From: an uncultured Oscillospiraceae bacterium
GTDB lineage: Bacteria; Bacillota; Clostridia; Oscillospirales; Oscillospiraceae
Direction of reading: 5' to 3'
Length of the DNA: 64,000 nt
Assembly (NCBI GenBank): GCA_949878425.1
Contig: CATLAL010000002.1
Span: 97,186-161,185 of the forward strand
A program made the translations under genes and the position numbers. Below, piece after piece: positions 6,916 through 16,076 of this stretch (its first letter is position 1; each line of letters begins with the position of its first letter). Below the pieces are notes generated by a model. It was not told the origin of the DNA. It searched no databases and saw nothing but the letters and a program-made list of their open reading frames with translations.

Positions 6916-8619
6916 ATGAGAAAACAGGTTTCGTTCAAGCGTCAACTATTTCTGCATAGTAAAGCGTGGCTTCTGGCGGCGGTCCTTTCTATGGTTGTCC
7001 TGAGTGGATATAACTTAGTGGTATCCTGGCTGCTCCAAAAAATTATTGACATAGCGGCAGGCCGGGACCCCACATCGCTTTGGTTGATCGGGTGGATCGC
7101 CCTTCTCTCGTTTGCCTTTTTTATGATCGCCTATTTCATCTACCGCGCAGCCAGGCCAAAATTTATTCAGGCCGCAATGGAGCAGTACAAGGCGAGGGTT
7201 TTTGAAAAAATAATAGGCAGGAAAATAGGCGCGTTATCCAGTGAAAACACGGGCAGGCTGCTATCTGCTTTAACAAATGATATGCGCTTGGTTGAGGACT
7301 ATTATCTTGACAGCATCCTTACGGTTGTTGATATCAGCGTAAGCTTTGCGGGCGCGCTCATTCTGATGCTGTGGTATAGCCCCATTCTAACGCTTGCGGC
7401 CGTCCTGCTCTCCATTTTACCGATCGTCATATCGCTCCCACCCGCAAAGAAGCTGGCCGAAGCGGAGAAAAAGGTTTCCGAAGGGAACGCGGCATATGTT
7501 GAAACGATAAAGGACATTCTCTCCGGCTTCTCGGTGATAAAGAGCTTTCGCGCGGAAGGAGAAATTCAGGAGCGGTTTGAGGCGGATAACCACAGGATGG
7601 AAACGGTTAAGTCCGCCAGAAGATACGCGGAGGAAACGGTTAATCTGCTCAGCACCGCTGCCAGCGTAGTCATGCGGCTTGGGGTTTTTGTAATTGGCGC
7701 GTGGATGGCTGTATCAGGAACGGGAATTACGCCGGGAATTGTATTGGTTTTTTTACAGCTGGTTACGTTTGTCATTTCGCCAATAGAGAGAATGCCTGGG
7801 ATTCTTGCAAATAGAACAGCCGCCATAGCGATTATGGATAAATTATCCGACTTCCTGTCGGACCAGGAAGAGGCCCGCGGCGAAGAGATCGGTCGTACCC
7901 TGACACATGGTATCTCGATTCGTGATCTGTCGTTTGGCTATGAAGAGGGAAAAGAGGTTTTGCGCCATATTTGCCTCGATTTTGAGCCAGGAAAAAACTA
8001 TGCGATTGTCGGCGGCTCCGGTTCAGGTAAAACAACCTTCTTAAATCTCATGATGCAGACCTATGACAAGTATGAGGGCCGTATCCTGTTTGACGGGACT
8101 GAGCTGCGGCGTATTCATCCGGATTCGCTTTTTCAGACGGTATCGCTTGTGCAGCAAAATGTATTTGTCTTTAACGATACCGTCCGCAATAACATCACAC
8201 TCTACAAGGATTTTCCGGATCGCGACGTCCAATCCGCTATTTTCAAGGCGGGTCTTTCCGACCTGCTTGCCAGCCATGGGGAGGGGTATATTTGCGGTGA
8301 AAACGGCAGCGCGCTATCTGGCGGCGAAAAGCAGCGGATTTCCATTGCAAGAGCGCTGCTGAGAAGCACATCTGTTTTGCTGATGGATGAAGCGACCGCC
8401 GCGCTGGATGAGATAACGGCAAATAGTATTATGAACTCCGTTTTAGCAATGGAACACATTACACGCATCATTGTAACCCATCGGCTGGAGGAGAGTGTGC
8501 TGCGGGAATATGACGAAATCATTGTTTTGCACCGGGGAGAAGTCGCAGAACGGGGGACTTTTGACCAATTGATCAACAGACAGGGCGTGTTTTATTCGTT
8601 ATTTACCGTTTCACAATAG
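6916..8619 (+). CDS. ABC exporter half-transporter (permease fused to ATPase)
   Basis: 567 residues from ATG 6916, which follows TATGGAGGAGCGG. The N-terminal 300 residues form a type-1 exporter membrane domain with about six helices. The C-terminal ATPase has Walker A GGSGSGKTT (366-374), the Q-loop region, signature LSGGEKQR (from 467), Walker B VLLMDEATAALD (about 485-496) and the switch histidine in VTHR. It would act as a dimer exporting a lipid, peptide or drug; the substrate is unknown. Base use is clearly more AT-rich than the neighbours. The gene is preceded by an attenuator and the cassette is bracketed by direct repeats, both pointing to horizontal acquisition. An in-frame start at 6718 or 6730 would add a non-homologous leader and is less likely. 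Confidence 0.9.
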   Translation: MRKQVSFKRQLFLHSKAWLLAAVLSMVVLSGYNLVVSWLLQKIIDIAAGRDPTSLWLIGWIALLSFAFFMIAYFIYRAARPKFIQAAMEQYKARVFEKIIGRKIGALSSENTGRLLSALTNDMRLVEDYYLDSILTVVDISVSFAGALILMLWYSPILTLAAVLLSILPIVISLPPAKKLAEAEKKVSEGNAAYVETIKDILSGFSVIKSFRAEGEIQERFEADNHRMETVKSARRYAEETVNLLSTAASVVMRLGVFVIGAWMAVSGTGITPGIVLVFLQLVTFVISPIERMPGILANRTAAIAIMDKLSDFLSDQEEARGEEIGRTLTHGISIRDLSFGYEEGKEVLRHICLDFEPGKNYAIVGGSGSGKTTFLNLMMQTYDKYEGRILFDGTELRRIHPDSLFQTVSLVQQNVFVFNDTVRNNITLYKDFPDRDVQSAIFKAGLSDLLASHGEGYICGENGSALSGGEKQRISIARALLRSTSVLLMDEATAALDEITANSIMNSVLAMEHITRIIVTHRLEESVLREYDEIIVLHRGEVAERGTFDQLINRQGVFYSLFTVSQ

Positions 8620-8790
8620 GAGCGAAGTCCTGAAACGCCCAGCGGCGGCGAGAAAAGCGGGAAATCATTGCGCGGTTTTCCACCTTTCTGTTTCAATATG
8701 GAGTCCAGGGCTTCCCTTTGCCGGCATGGCCGGCCCTCCTCTTTGCGTATATTGGCGGGCAAGCCGCATTTTTCAACCCCCTTGACAACG

Positions 8791-8815
8791 GGAGGCCGCC
8801 GCGGCGCTTGGAAAA
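8791..8815 (+). repeat. Direct repeat, right flank of the ABC-exporter cassette
   Basis: GGAGGCCGCCGCGG-C-GCTTGGAAAA, 24 of 25 bases identical to 6611-6635. The 170 bases between the exporter stop and this copy contain no gene. Confidence 0.75.
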
Positions 8816-8821
8816 TTTTTC

Positions 8822-8850
8822 TTGACAAGCGGGACAGAGTGTAGTATATT
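8822..8850 (+). promoter_or_regulatory. Sigma-A promoter of the perR-rubrerythrin unit, with possible Fur-family operator
   Basis: TTGACA (8822-8827), a 17-base spacer and TATATT (8845-8850). Just downstream, TTAAGAATTAATCCTAATAA (8855-8874) is an AT-rich imperfect palindrome of the size of a PerR/Fur box, overlapping the expected start site, which would fit autoregulation. Confidence 0.7.
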
Positions 8851-8886
8851 TCATTTAAGAATTAATCCTAATAAGGAGCTAGACCC

Positions 8887-9267
8887 ATGGAGGGCAGAAA
8901 TACCCTGCAAAAGGAGCTGATCTACCGCGCGCTGTGCGCTATGGACAACCATCCCACCGCCGCCATGGTATACGATCAGGTGCACCGGGATCACCCGGCG
9001 GTCAGCCGCTCCACGGTGTACCGCGTGCTGGCGCGGATGGCGGAGGAGGGAAAAATCCTGCGCCTGGAGCTGGGCGGCAGCGACAGCCGCTACGACGGGA
9101 CCATCCGCCCCCACGGACATGTCCGGTGCCGGATCTGCGGCGCGGTAGCGGACCTGCCTCCGGTGGAGCTAAGCGCGCCGGCGGACACCGGCGGATTCCT
9201 GCTGGAGGGCTGGGCTGTCATCTACCGGGGGCTCTGTCCGGCTTGCCGGCGGCAGGCCGGACAATAA
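8887..9267 (+). CDS. perR: Fur-family regulator, PerR-like
   Basis: 126 residues. A winged helix (residues 1-75, with SRSTVYRVLARMAEEGKI as the recognition region) is followed by a dimerisation domain. The structural zinc site is visible as C81-x2-C84 (CRIC) and C117-x2-C120 (CPAC). HGHVRC supplies regulatory-metal histidines. The protein is short for the family, and the call as PerR rather than Fur or Zur rests on the neighbour: a reverse rubrerythrin lies 120 bases downstream, and PerR controls peroxide-scavenging rubrerythrins in clostridia. The start ATG follows AATAAGGAGCTAG. A possible operator overlaps its own promoter. Confidence 0.85.
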   Translation: MEGRNTLQKELIYRALCAMDNHPTAAMVYDQVHRDHPAVSRSTVYRVLARMAEEGKILRLELGGSDSRYDGTIRPHGHVRCRICGAVADLPPVELSAPADTGGFLLEGWAVIYRGLCPACRRQAGQ

Positions 9268-9387
9268 ATAGGATTTCCAGACTAAAAATGGGAATACTAC
9301 GATTCAGATAGCAACGCCGTCAGGCGTCTATACACCCCAGGCAAGCAAAACTGTAACAAAAATTTTTGAAAAAGGAGACTAATTCTT

Positions 9388-9930
9388 ATGAAAAAGTGGG
9401 TTTGCCCGGTTTGCGGCTATGTGCACGAGGGAGACACTCCCCCCGACAAGTGCCCCCAGTGCGGCGTACCCGGTTCCAAGTTCACCGAGCAGAAGGGTGA
9501 GATGAGCTGGGCCGCCGAGCACGTGGTGGGCGTTGCCAAGGGCGTGGATGAGAAGATCCTCGAGGGCCTGCGCGCCAACTTTAACGGCGAGTGCACCGAG
9601 GTTGGTATGTACCTGGCCATGGCCCGCGTGGCCCACCGGGAGGGCTACCCCGAGATCGGCCTGTACTGGGAGAAGGCCGCCTGGGAGGAGGCCGAGCACG
9701 CCGCCAAGTTCGCCGAGCTGCTGGGCGAGGTGGTGACTGACTCCACCAAGAAGAACCTGGAGATGCGGGTCGAGGCCGAGAACGGCGCCACCGCCGGCAA
9801 GATGGACATCGCTAAGATGGCCAAGGAGCAGGGCCTGGACGCCATCCACGACACCGTCCATGAGATGGCTCGGGACGAGGCCCGGCATGGCCGCGCCTTC
9901 AAGGGCCTGCTGGAGCGGTACTTCGGCTAA
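9388..9930 (+). CDS. Reverse rubrerythrin (rubredoxin domain at the N-terminus)
   Basis: 180 residues. The rubredoxin-like FeCys4 domain comes first, with C6-x2-C9 and C22-x2-C25, and the four-helix ferritin-like diiron domain follows (residues about 40-178, ligands in [21 protein letters not shown] and [11 protein letters not shown]). In classical rubrerythrin the order is opposite, so this is the reverse type described in clostridia, which reduces hydrogen peroxide and oxygen using NADH-fed electron carriers. AAAAAGGAGAC precedes the start. It lies between a PerR-like regulator and a small desulforedoxin-like protein, a compact oxidative-stress unit. Confidence 0.93.
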   Translation: MKKWVCPVCGYVHEGDTPPDKCPQCGVPGSKFTEQKGEMSWAAEHVVGVAKGVDEKILEGLRANFNGECTEVGMYLAMARVAHREGYPEIGLYWEKAAWEEAEHAAKFAELLGEVVTDSTKKNLEMRVEAENGATAGKMDIAKMAKEQGLDAIHDTVHEMARDEARHGRAFKGLLERYFG

Positions 9931-9951
9931 GACGCGGAGGGGTGCTGCGCT

Positions 9952-10281
9952 ATGAAGATTCGTATTGATAAGGACATCGTGGAGATCATCCCCGAGCACG
10001 CCTCCGAGGCCGCGGAGCTGGAGGCCCTGTGGATCAAGATGGGCAACTGCACCGGCGGCACCAAGCGGCTGGAGCCCATGGGGACCTATATGAAGGCGGA
10101 GGACAAGTCGGCTAAGTTCCACATCGAGGGCCTTACCGCCGAGGAGGTCAAGGCCCAGCCCACCGTGCTGGCCCCCTATGACACCGATGTCTACTGCTAT
10201 ATCTGCAACCGCACAGAGCATATCAAGGCTGGCGACCCCATCCCCGTCTGCTGCGGCAGGCTGATGGAAATTCTGGACTGA
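9952..10281 (+). CDS. Small protein with a C-terminal desulforedoxin-like iron site
   Basis: 109 residues, 21 bases after reverse rubrerythrin and before a terminator, so certainly in the same operon. The N-terminal 75 residues are acidic and not recognised. The C-terminus carries C82-x2-C85 (CYIC), a 14-residue gap and C100-C101-G-x2-M (VCCGRLM). This CxxC...CC spacing is the signature of desulforedoxin and of the N-terminal domain of desulfoferrodoxin, which bind one iron by four cysteines. The inference is a small redox carrier feeding the rubrerythrin. The superoxide-reductase catalytic domain is absent. GGAGGGGTG lies upstream of the ATG. Confidence 0.75.
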   Translation: MKIRIDKDIVEIIPEHASEAAELEALWIKMGNCTGGTKRLEPMGTYMKAEDKSAKFHIEGLTAEEVKAQPTVLAPYDTDVYCYICNRTEHIKAGDPIPVCCGRLMEILD

Positions 10282-10301
10282 GCCAATATATGGCCCTTGC
10301 T

Positions 10302-10336
10302 GAGGGGAACGGGGAAACTCGTTCCCCTCTTTTTTG
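10302..10336 (+). terminator. Terminator of the rubrerythrin operon
   Basis: GAGGGGAACG, GGGAAACT loop, CGTTCCCCTC, then TTTTTT. A textbook intrinsic terminator 20 bases after the stop. Confidence 0.9.
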
Positions 10337-10421
10337 TGTGCCGCAGCCCCATTGTGGCAGTTTTTGTGGATAGTTCCCCGCCGCCGCTGATATTTTGCCA
10401 AATGAGAAGGAGATTATCACC

Positions 10422-10682
10422 ATGAAAAGAGATTACATCATCAAACACGGAGAAACGATTATGAACATGAACGAGGAACGCCGCAACATGATTGACCAGT
10501 TGCTGTCCCATTACACGGAGGACTAAGAAGCCGAGCGCGAACAGGCCAAGGCTGAGTTGGAAAGCATGACCGATGAAGAATTGTATTATACCTTGGAAGC
10601 AATCAGGTATGAGGCTGAACGGGAAGCCCAAAGGGATTATGAAGCGGACAGAATGGAAATCCTGGAAGAACGCGGCTGGTAA
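10422..10682 (+). pseudogene. Small acidic mobile-element-type protein, interrupted by an in-frame TAA
   Basis: ATG 10422 follows GAGAAGGAGATT, a good ribosome site. The frame reads 34 residues (MKRDYIIKHGETIMNMNEER and onwards) to TAA at 10524-10526. It then continues in the same phase without further stops to 10682 (EAEREQAKAELESMTDEELY and onwards, ending LEERGW). Codon use and acidity are continuous across the stop, so this looks like one 86-codon gene broken by a single nonsense change. Small acidic proteins of this kind are common cargo of integrative elements; no function is known to me. Confidence 0.6.
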
Positions 10683-10699
10683 GGGAATATGAACGCAGG

Positions 10700-10727
10700 A
10701 GGGGCGGCACATTAATGTGCCACCCCT
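10700..10727. terminator. Hairpin between the interrupted small CDS and the lipoprotein gene
   Basis: AGGGGCGGCACATT / AATGTGCCACCCCT palindrome with one mismatch between two convergent genes; no strong U-tract on either side. Confidence 0.5.
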
Positions 10728-10736
10728 CTTGTTGTG

Positions 10737-11801
10737 TTATTGATTTTTGAGTTTTGCAGTGTAATACTCCAAAATCTCATTCCCGTAGGTTATCATGTCG
10801 CGAAGCGCGGAATCTGCCAAATCACCCTCACTTCCAGCTTTTCCACCATTGTTCAGAGAGTCAACGGCAATCTTTCCATTCGTAAGCCAGGTTTCAAGCC
10901 CGTCCTCAAAAGCGTCTACGGGTAAATCAGGATAGACACGTTTCACCGCTTCGCGGTCAAATTGCGGCAATCCAGCATTTTCAATTACAGGTACAAATTC
11001 CGTTGTGCTGAATGATCCAAATTCAGAGGAAGTCCAAGACCCTATCACGACTAGGCCGTCATTATAGGACGCAAGGCCGTTACTATTCAACTTATTAAAC
11101 ATTGTTCCTGTAATCATATTATTGCAAATAGTTTTGACACGCTGAAAATATTCGGCGGCAATCTGGTAATCTGTCGGATTATCCTCAATCTGAAATACAT
11201 CATCAAATCGGCTAATCGAAATGATATCCTCCCGTGTAAAGTTTAATTCACAATCATACAAATCACAGTTTTTCACCATAAATGCTGCCACTGTATCGTC
11301 TTTGATATCGTTAAGGTTAATTTTATAAACGGTCATAGCCCTGATTGCTTCGCCACCCGCAAGAACATTTCCTAATTCTGGGGGAGCCGCATAACCGCTG
11401 GCAAGCATGAAATATTCTACCATAGAGGGGGAACTGTATGTGTTATTAACTGAGTAAGTAACGGGAGCAGATAGTGCTTCGTATTCATTTACACCGTTCA
11501 TCGTCATAGTGTAACTGGAACGAAAAGGGGACATCTCTACATTTTTTGCATTGTCTGGGTGAATGTCGTAGACATGAATTAAGTATGTCTGTTGCGCGGT
11601 CAAATCATCTAATTCTACACCGTCCTCACGCTCAAGCAGAAACAGTCCTTTGCTTTCAATCAGACTGTTTTCTTGTTCTGGCGTGTTTGGTGTCCCGCTA
11701 CCGCTGGGTGTGTTGGTCTCCCCTGTCCCGCTATCGCCGCCACAGGCCACCAGCGAGAGGGCCAGAGCCGCCGTAAGTATGAGTGCCAAAAGTTTTTTCA
11801 T
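10737..11801 (-). CDS. Predicted lipoprotein of unknown function
   Basis: 354 residues. The N-terminus MKKLLALILTAALALSLVAC is a lipoprotein signal peptide with lipobox LVAC; the cysteine at position 20 would be lipidated and the protein anchored outside the cell. A Gly/Ser/Thr/Pro spacer (about 21-45) leads to a soluble domain with no motif I recognise. The sequence is noticeably more AT-rich than the core genes around it. TTAGGAGGCAAC supplies the ribosome site. It is divergent from the XRE regulator at 11925, sharing a 120-base AT-rich control region, so regulation by that protein is plausible but not shown. Confidence 0.8.
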   Translation of the reverse strand: MKKLLALILTAALALSLVACGGDSGTGETNTPSGSGTPNTPEQENSLIESKGLFLLEREDGVELDDLTAQQTYLIHVYDIHPDNAKNVEMSPFRSSYTMTMNGVNEYEALSAPVTYSVNNTYSSPSMVEYFMLASGYAAPPELGNVLAGGEAIRAMTVYKINLNDIKDDTVAAFMVKNCDLYDCELNFTREDIISISRFDDVFQIEDNPTDYQIAAEYFQRVKTICNNMITGTMFNKLNSNGLASYNDGLVVIGSWTSSEFGSFSTTEFVPVIENAGLPQFDREAVKRVYPDLPVDAFEDGLETWLTNGKIAVDSLNNGGKAGSEGDLADSALRDMITYGNEILEYYTAKLKNQ

Positions 11802-11924
11802 TCTTAGTTGCCTCCTAAAGATAATTTTAACTGAATAGCTATAAAATAGCCTATTCAGTTTATTTTATAATACCATACTAGCCCTTATAATTCAAGTGGT
11901 CTTAAACTACAGGGGCGGTGAAAT

Positions 11925-12260
11925 TTGTTGAATTACTACGAAATCGGTCAAAGGATCAGGAAATTCCGAAAGGCCCATCAATTATCACAGGAAGAATTAG
12001 CGGAGCGGATAGGGATTTCTACCACCCATATGAGCCACATTGAAACAGGAAATACAAAATTGAGTTTGCCTGTACTGGTATCTTTAGCCACCGCATTAGA
12101 GGTCAGCGCAGACGATTTGCTTTTTGACAATACAGCAGCAACGCGCAATTCCGTTATTGACGATTTGCTAAGCCTCTTAGAAAACTGCTCAATTTCACAG
12201 ATAAAGATACTTAAAGATATTGTTAAGGCCGCCAAAACCTCTATGGACAAGCATTTATAA
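11925..12260 (+). CDS. XRE/Cro-CI family transcriptional regulator
   Basis: 111 residues from a TTG start (11925) behind AGGGGCGGTG. The N-terminal HTH is canonical: IGQRIRKFRKAHQLSQEELA (7-26), then IGISTTHMSHIETGNTKLSL, followed by the usual ALEVSADDLLF end of the domain at about 68. A short helical tail of 40 residues follows, perhaps for dimerisation. It is divergent from the lipoprotein gene and belongs to the same lower-GC patch. It ends in a strong bidirectional terminator. Confidence 0.88.
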   Translation: MLNYYEIGQRIRKFRKAHQLSQEELAERIGISTTHMSHIETGNTKLSLPVLVSLATALEVSADDLLFDNTAATRNSVIDDLLSLLENCSISQIKILKDIVKAAKTSMDKHL

Positions 12261-12290
12261 AAACCGGGCAGAAAAAACTGCCCGGTTTTT
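12259..12290. terminator. Bidirectional terminator after the XRE gene
   Basis: AAAAACCGGGCAG, AAAAAA loop, CTGCCCGGTTTTT: a perfect 13-bp stem with A and T tracts, overlapping the stop codon. Confidence 0.9.
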
Positions 12291-12339
12291 CGTATGCTAC
12301 TTGACCACCGCCGCGTCCGCCGTTTTCGTCCGTTTCCAC

Positions 12340-12717
12340 TGTGATTTTGTGGCGGTCGGGAAAGCCGCCGAGAAAACCAGCATTTTAGTGCCAGCAACAC
12401 GTTATTGGGAATTTGTCAATGAGCAATGTTCAAGTGGGCAGCGTACACGTTCAAATAATCGCTGGCGGGCCATTCTGGGCCTTGACCAAATTATTAGCGA
12501 ACAGGAAGCACAGCGGCAAGCAGAAATTCAGCAGCAGCTAACGGAATGGGGAGAGAAAATACAGGCGGAGCGAAAATCAAAAATGCCAGCGGGCAATCCA
12601 ACACTCCCGCTCGAAAGAGCGGGGCGGGGAGCCGCCGAACCTACCGCCGCCGAACAATGTATGTTTCGCGGGGAGCCGATTGCATGGCTGACCGTCCCAA
12701 CAACGCTGAAGCAATAA
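12340..12717 (+). pseudogene. Remnant of an unidentified accessory gene (C-terminal part)
   Basis: An open frame ending at TAA 12715-12717 has coding character (WEFVNEQCSSGQRTRSNNRW, then a Gln/Glu-rich helix SEQEAQRQAEIQQQLTEWGE). It has no start codon or ribosome site before the conserved-looking part, so it is read as the 3' end of a truncated gene. I do not recognise the family. It lies between the XRE terminator and another hairpin, within the accessory patch. Confidence 0.35.
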
Positions 12718-12718
12718 T

Positions 12719-12760
12719 AGGAAGAACCAGGGGAGCCCAGCGGGCCTCCTGGTTCTTCCT
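12719..12760 (+). terminator. Long hairpin closing the accessory patch
   Basis: AGGAAGAACCAGGGGAGCCC pairs with GGGCCTCCTGGTTCTTCCT (one bulge); it directly follows the stop of the gene remnant. The 130 bases from here to the carB stop hold nothing else recognisable. Confidence 0.6.
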
Positions 12761-12896
12761 ATGGTTTGGAGGATCAGATGAAAAAGAAGTTTTGTCACTT
12801 GCAAGACCTATAATACCCGGAGGATGTTAAGAAAGCCAGCACAGTTTGTTACAAAAGTCTAAAATCTTTCGAAAAAGCTTCTGTTATTCTGTCTCT

Positions 12897-15800
12897 TCAG
12901 GCGTCAATGGGGGAGATCCTGCTGGAGACCGCCTCCAGAACGTCCAGGAGCGCCTTTGCCGTATCCAGAGAGGTGAAGGTGGTGACGTTGTTCTCAATGG
13001 CCAGGCGGCGCAGCTCCACGCCCGCGCTGACGTGGGCGGCGGAGTTGGGGTTGCGGGTGTTGATGAGGTAGGCCGCCCGGCCGCTGCGCATGGCCGCCGT
13101 AAGATCCGCCGGGTCCTCGGTGTAGTCCCGCTTGACCCGGGTGCGGATGCCGTGCTCCTTCAGGAACCGGGCGGTGCCGGTGGTGGCCTCGATGTTGAAG
13201 CCCAGGCAGTAAAACCGGCGCACCAGGGGCAGCGCCTCCTCCAGGTCCTCCTGGCACAGGCTCAGCAGCACCGTGCCGTGGTCCTGGAGCCGCATGCCGG
13301 CGGCCTGCATGGCCTTGTAGAGGGCGTAGGGCAGCCGGTCGTCATAGCCAATGGCCTCGCCGGTGGACTTCATCTCCGGGGAGAGGTAGGCGTCCAGCCC
13401 CCGCAGCTTGCTGAAGGAGAACACGGGCACCTTGCAGTACCAGCGCTGCTTCTCCGGGGGATAGAGCTCCGTGATGCCCTGGTCCCGGAGGCTCTCCCCC
13501 AGTATCACCTTGGTGGCGATGTCCGCCAGGGAGAAGCCGGTGGCCTTGGAGAGGAAGGGCACCGTCCGGGAGGAGCGGGGGTTGACCTCGATGATGTAGA
13601 CCTTCTCCTGGCGGTCCACAATGAACTGGATGTTGTAGAGCCCCACAATGCCGATGCCCAGGCCCAGCTTCCTGGTGTAGTCCAGGATCACTTCCTTCAC
13701 CGCCTGGGACACGGAGAAGGGGGGATAGACGCTGACGGAGTCCCCGGAGTGGACCCCTGTGCGCTCCACCAGCTCCATGATGCCGGGGACGAACACGTCC
13801 CGGCCGTCGCAGATGGCGTCCACCTCCACCTCCTTGCCGATGATGTACTTGTCCACCAGCACGGGCTTGGACCCGTCCACCTCCACGGCGTTTTTCAGAT
13901 ACCGGCGGAGCATCTCCTCACCCGCCACGATCTCCATGGCCCGGCCCCCCAGCACGAAGCTGGGCCGGACCAGCACCGGGTAGCCGATTGCCGAGGCCGC
14001 CCGGACGCCGTCCTCGATGTTGGTCACCGCCTCCCCCGGGGGCTGGGGGATGTCCAGGTCCCGGAGGACCCGCTCAAAGATCTTCCGGTCCTCCGCCCGC
14101 TCGATGGCCTCGCAGTCCGTGCCGATGATTTTCACCCCGTGGTCCCGGAGGGGCTGGGCCAGGTTGATGGCCGTCTGTCCCCCCAGGGAGGCGATGACGC
14201 CCACCGGCTTCTCCAGCTCGATGACGTTCATCACGTCCTCCACCGTCAATGGTTCGAAGTAGAGCTTGTCGGAGCAGGTGTAATCGGTGGAGACGGTCTC
14301 CGGGTTGTTGTTGATGATGATGGCGTCGTAGCCGCTGCCCTTGATGGTCTGCACGGCGTGGACGGTGGAGTAGTCGAACTCCACCCCCTGGCCGATGCGG
14401 ATAGGGCCGGAGCCCAGCACGACGATCTTCTTGTTGGGGGAGACGATAGACTCATTCTCCTCCTCGTAGGTGGAGTAGAAGTAGGGGACGTAGCTTTCAA
14501 ACTCGCTGGCGCAGGTGTCGATCATCTTGTACACCGGGAAGATCCCCAGCTCCCGGCGCCGGTCGAACACCTCCCGCTCCTCGCACTTCCACAGCCAGGC
14601 CAGGGCCCTGTCGGAGAAGCCCTTCCGCTTGGCCTTCCGGAGAATCGCGGGGTCCCAGGGGTGGCGCTTGATCTCCTCCTCGCAGCGGACGATGTAGCTG
14701 ATCTTGTCCAGGAAGAGCATGTCGATCCCCGTGGCGCCGGCGATCTGGCCCAGGTCCGTGCCGTGGCTCATGAGCTCCGCGATGGCGAAGATCCGGTCGT
14801 CGGTGCCCAGGCGGATGTAGTCCAGGAGCTCCTTCTCCGTAAAGTCGTTGAACTTCTCCATATAGATGTGGCCCACCCCCGCCTCCAGGGAGCGCACGGC
14901 CTTGAGGATGCTCTCCTGGAGGGTGCGGCCCACGGCCATCACCTCGCCGGTGGCCTTCATCTGGGTGCCCAGCACGTTGCTGGCGGAGCCGAACTTGTCA
15001 AAGGGGAACCGGGGCATCTTGGTGACTACGTAGTCCAGGGCGGGCTCGAAGCAGGCGGGGGTGTTGGCCAGCCGGATCTCGTCCAGCCGCAGGCCCACGG
15101 AGATCTTGGCGGACACCCGGGCGATGGGGTAGCCGCTGGCCTTGCTGGCCAGGGCGGAGGACCGGGACACCCGGGGGTTGACCTCGATGACGTAGTACTG
15201 GAAGGACTGGGGGTCCAGGGCGAACTGGACGTTGCAGCCCCCCTCGATCTTCAGCGCCCGGATGAGCCGCAGGGCGCTGTCCCGGAGGAGGTGGTACTCC
15301 TTGTTGGTGAGGGTCTGGCTGGGGGCCACCACGATGGAGTCCCCGGTGTGGATGCCCACGGGGTCGATGTTCTCCATGTTGCAGACGGTGATGGCGGTGT
15401 CGGCGGCGTCCCGCATCACCTCGTACTCGATCTCCTTATAGCCCCGGATGCTCTTCTCCACCAGCACCTGGCCCACCGGGGAGAGCTCTAATGCGCTCTT
15501 CATCATCTCCCGGAGGGACGCCTCGTCCTCCGCGAAGCCGCCGCCGGTGCCCCCCAGGGTGAAGGCCGGGCGCAGCACCACCGGATAGCCGATCTCTCCG
15601 GCGGAGCGGACCGCCTCCTCCGCCGAGTGGGTGATCTGGGAGGGGACCACCGGCTCCCCCAGCTCCAGGCACAGCTCCTTGAAGAGCTCCCGGTCCTCCG
15701 CCCTGCGGATGCTCTCATAGCTGGTGCCCAGCAGCTCCACGCCGCACTCCGCCAGGACGCCCTGCTTCTCCAGCTCCATGGCCAGGTTCAGCCCCGTCTG

Positions 15801-16076
15801 CCCGCCGATGCCGGGGACGATAGCGTCGGGCCGCTCGAAGCGGAGGATCTTCGCCAGGTACTCCACCGTCAGGGGCTCCATGTACACCTTGTCCGCGATA
15901 GAGGCGTCGGTCATGATGGTGGCGGGGTTGGAGTTGGCCAGCAGCACCTCGTAGCCCTCCTCCCGGAGGGCCAGGCAGGCCTGGGTGCCGGCGTAGTCGA
16001 ACTCCGCCGCCTGGCCGATGACGATGGGGCCGGAGCCGATCACCAGAATCTTTCTCAAATCCGTCCGCTTAGGCAT
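12897..16076 (-). CDS. carB: Carbamoyl-phosphate synthase, large subunit
   Basis: 1059 residues, normal length (about 1070). It makes carbamoyl phosphate from bicarbonate, ammonia passed from CarA, and two ATP, for pyrimidines and arginine. The internal duplication is plain: each half has an ATP-grasp module with [19 protein letters not shown] (from 14) and [20 protein letters not shown] (about 555), and each has a VIEVNPRxSR motif (about 300 and 840). The C-terminal MGS-like allosteric domain (about 930-1059) is complete. Its start overlaps the carA stop by eight bases, so the two are translationally coupled. Confidence 0.96.
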   Translation of the reverse strand: MPKRTDLRKILVIGSGPIVIGQAAEFDYAGTQACLALREEGYEVLLANSNPATIMTDASIADKVYMEPLTVEYLAKILRFERPDAIVPGIGGQTGLNLAMELEKQGVLAECGVELLGTSYESIRRAEDRELFKELCLELGEPVVPSQITHSAEEAVRSAGEIGYPVVLRPAFTLGGTGGGFAEDEASLREMMKSALELSPVGQVLVEKSIRGYKEIEYEVMRDAADTAITVCNMENIDPVGIHTGDSIVVAPSQTLTNKEYHLLRDSALRLIRALKIEGGCNVQFALDPQSFQYYVIEVNPRVSRSSALASKASGYPIARVSAKISVGLRLDEIRLANTPACFEPALDYVVTKMPRFPFDKFGSASNVLGTQMKATGEVMAVGRTLQESILKAVRSLEAGVGHIYMEKFNDFTEKELLDYIRLGTDDRIFAIAELMSHGTDLGQIAGATGIDMLFLDKISYIVRCEEEIKRHPWDPAILRKAKRKGFSDRALAWLWKCEEREVFDRRRELGIFPVYKMIDTCASEFESYVPYFYSTYEEENESIVSPNKKIVVLGSGPIRIGQGVEFDYSTVHAVQTIKGSGYDAIIINNNPETVSTDYTCSDKLYFEPLTVEDVMNVIELEKPVGVIASLGGQTAINLAQPLRDHGVKIIGTDCEAIERAEDRKIFERVLRDLDIPQPPGEAVTNIEDGVRAASAIGYPVLVRPSFVLGGRAMEIVAGEEMLRRYLKNAVEVDGSKPVLVDKYIIGKEVEVDAICDGRDVFVPGIMELVERTGVHSGDSVSVYPPFSVSQAVKEVILDYTRKLGLGIGIVGLYNIQFIVDRQEKVYIIEVNPRSSRTVPFLSKATGFSLADIATKVILGESLRDQGITELYPPEKQRWYCKVPVFSFSKLRGLDAYLSPEMKSTGEAIGYDDRLPYALYKAMQAAGMRLQDHGTVLLSLCQEDLEEALPLVRRFYCLGFNIEATTGTARFLKEHGIRTRVKRDYTEDPADLTAAMRSGRAAYLINTRNPNSAAHVSAGVELRRLAIENNVTTFTSLDTAKALLDVLEAVSSRISPIDA

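Noticed and set aside
12846..15491. 881-codon open frame on the plus strand over carB
   Set aside because: Same artefact; carB is certain on the minus strand.
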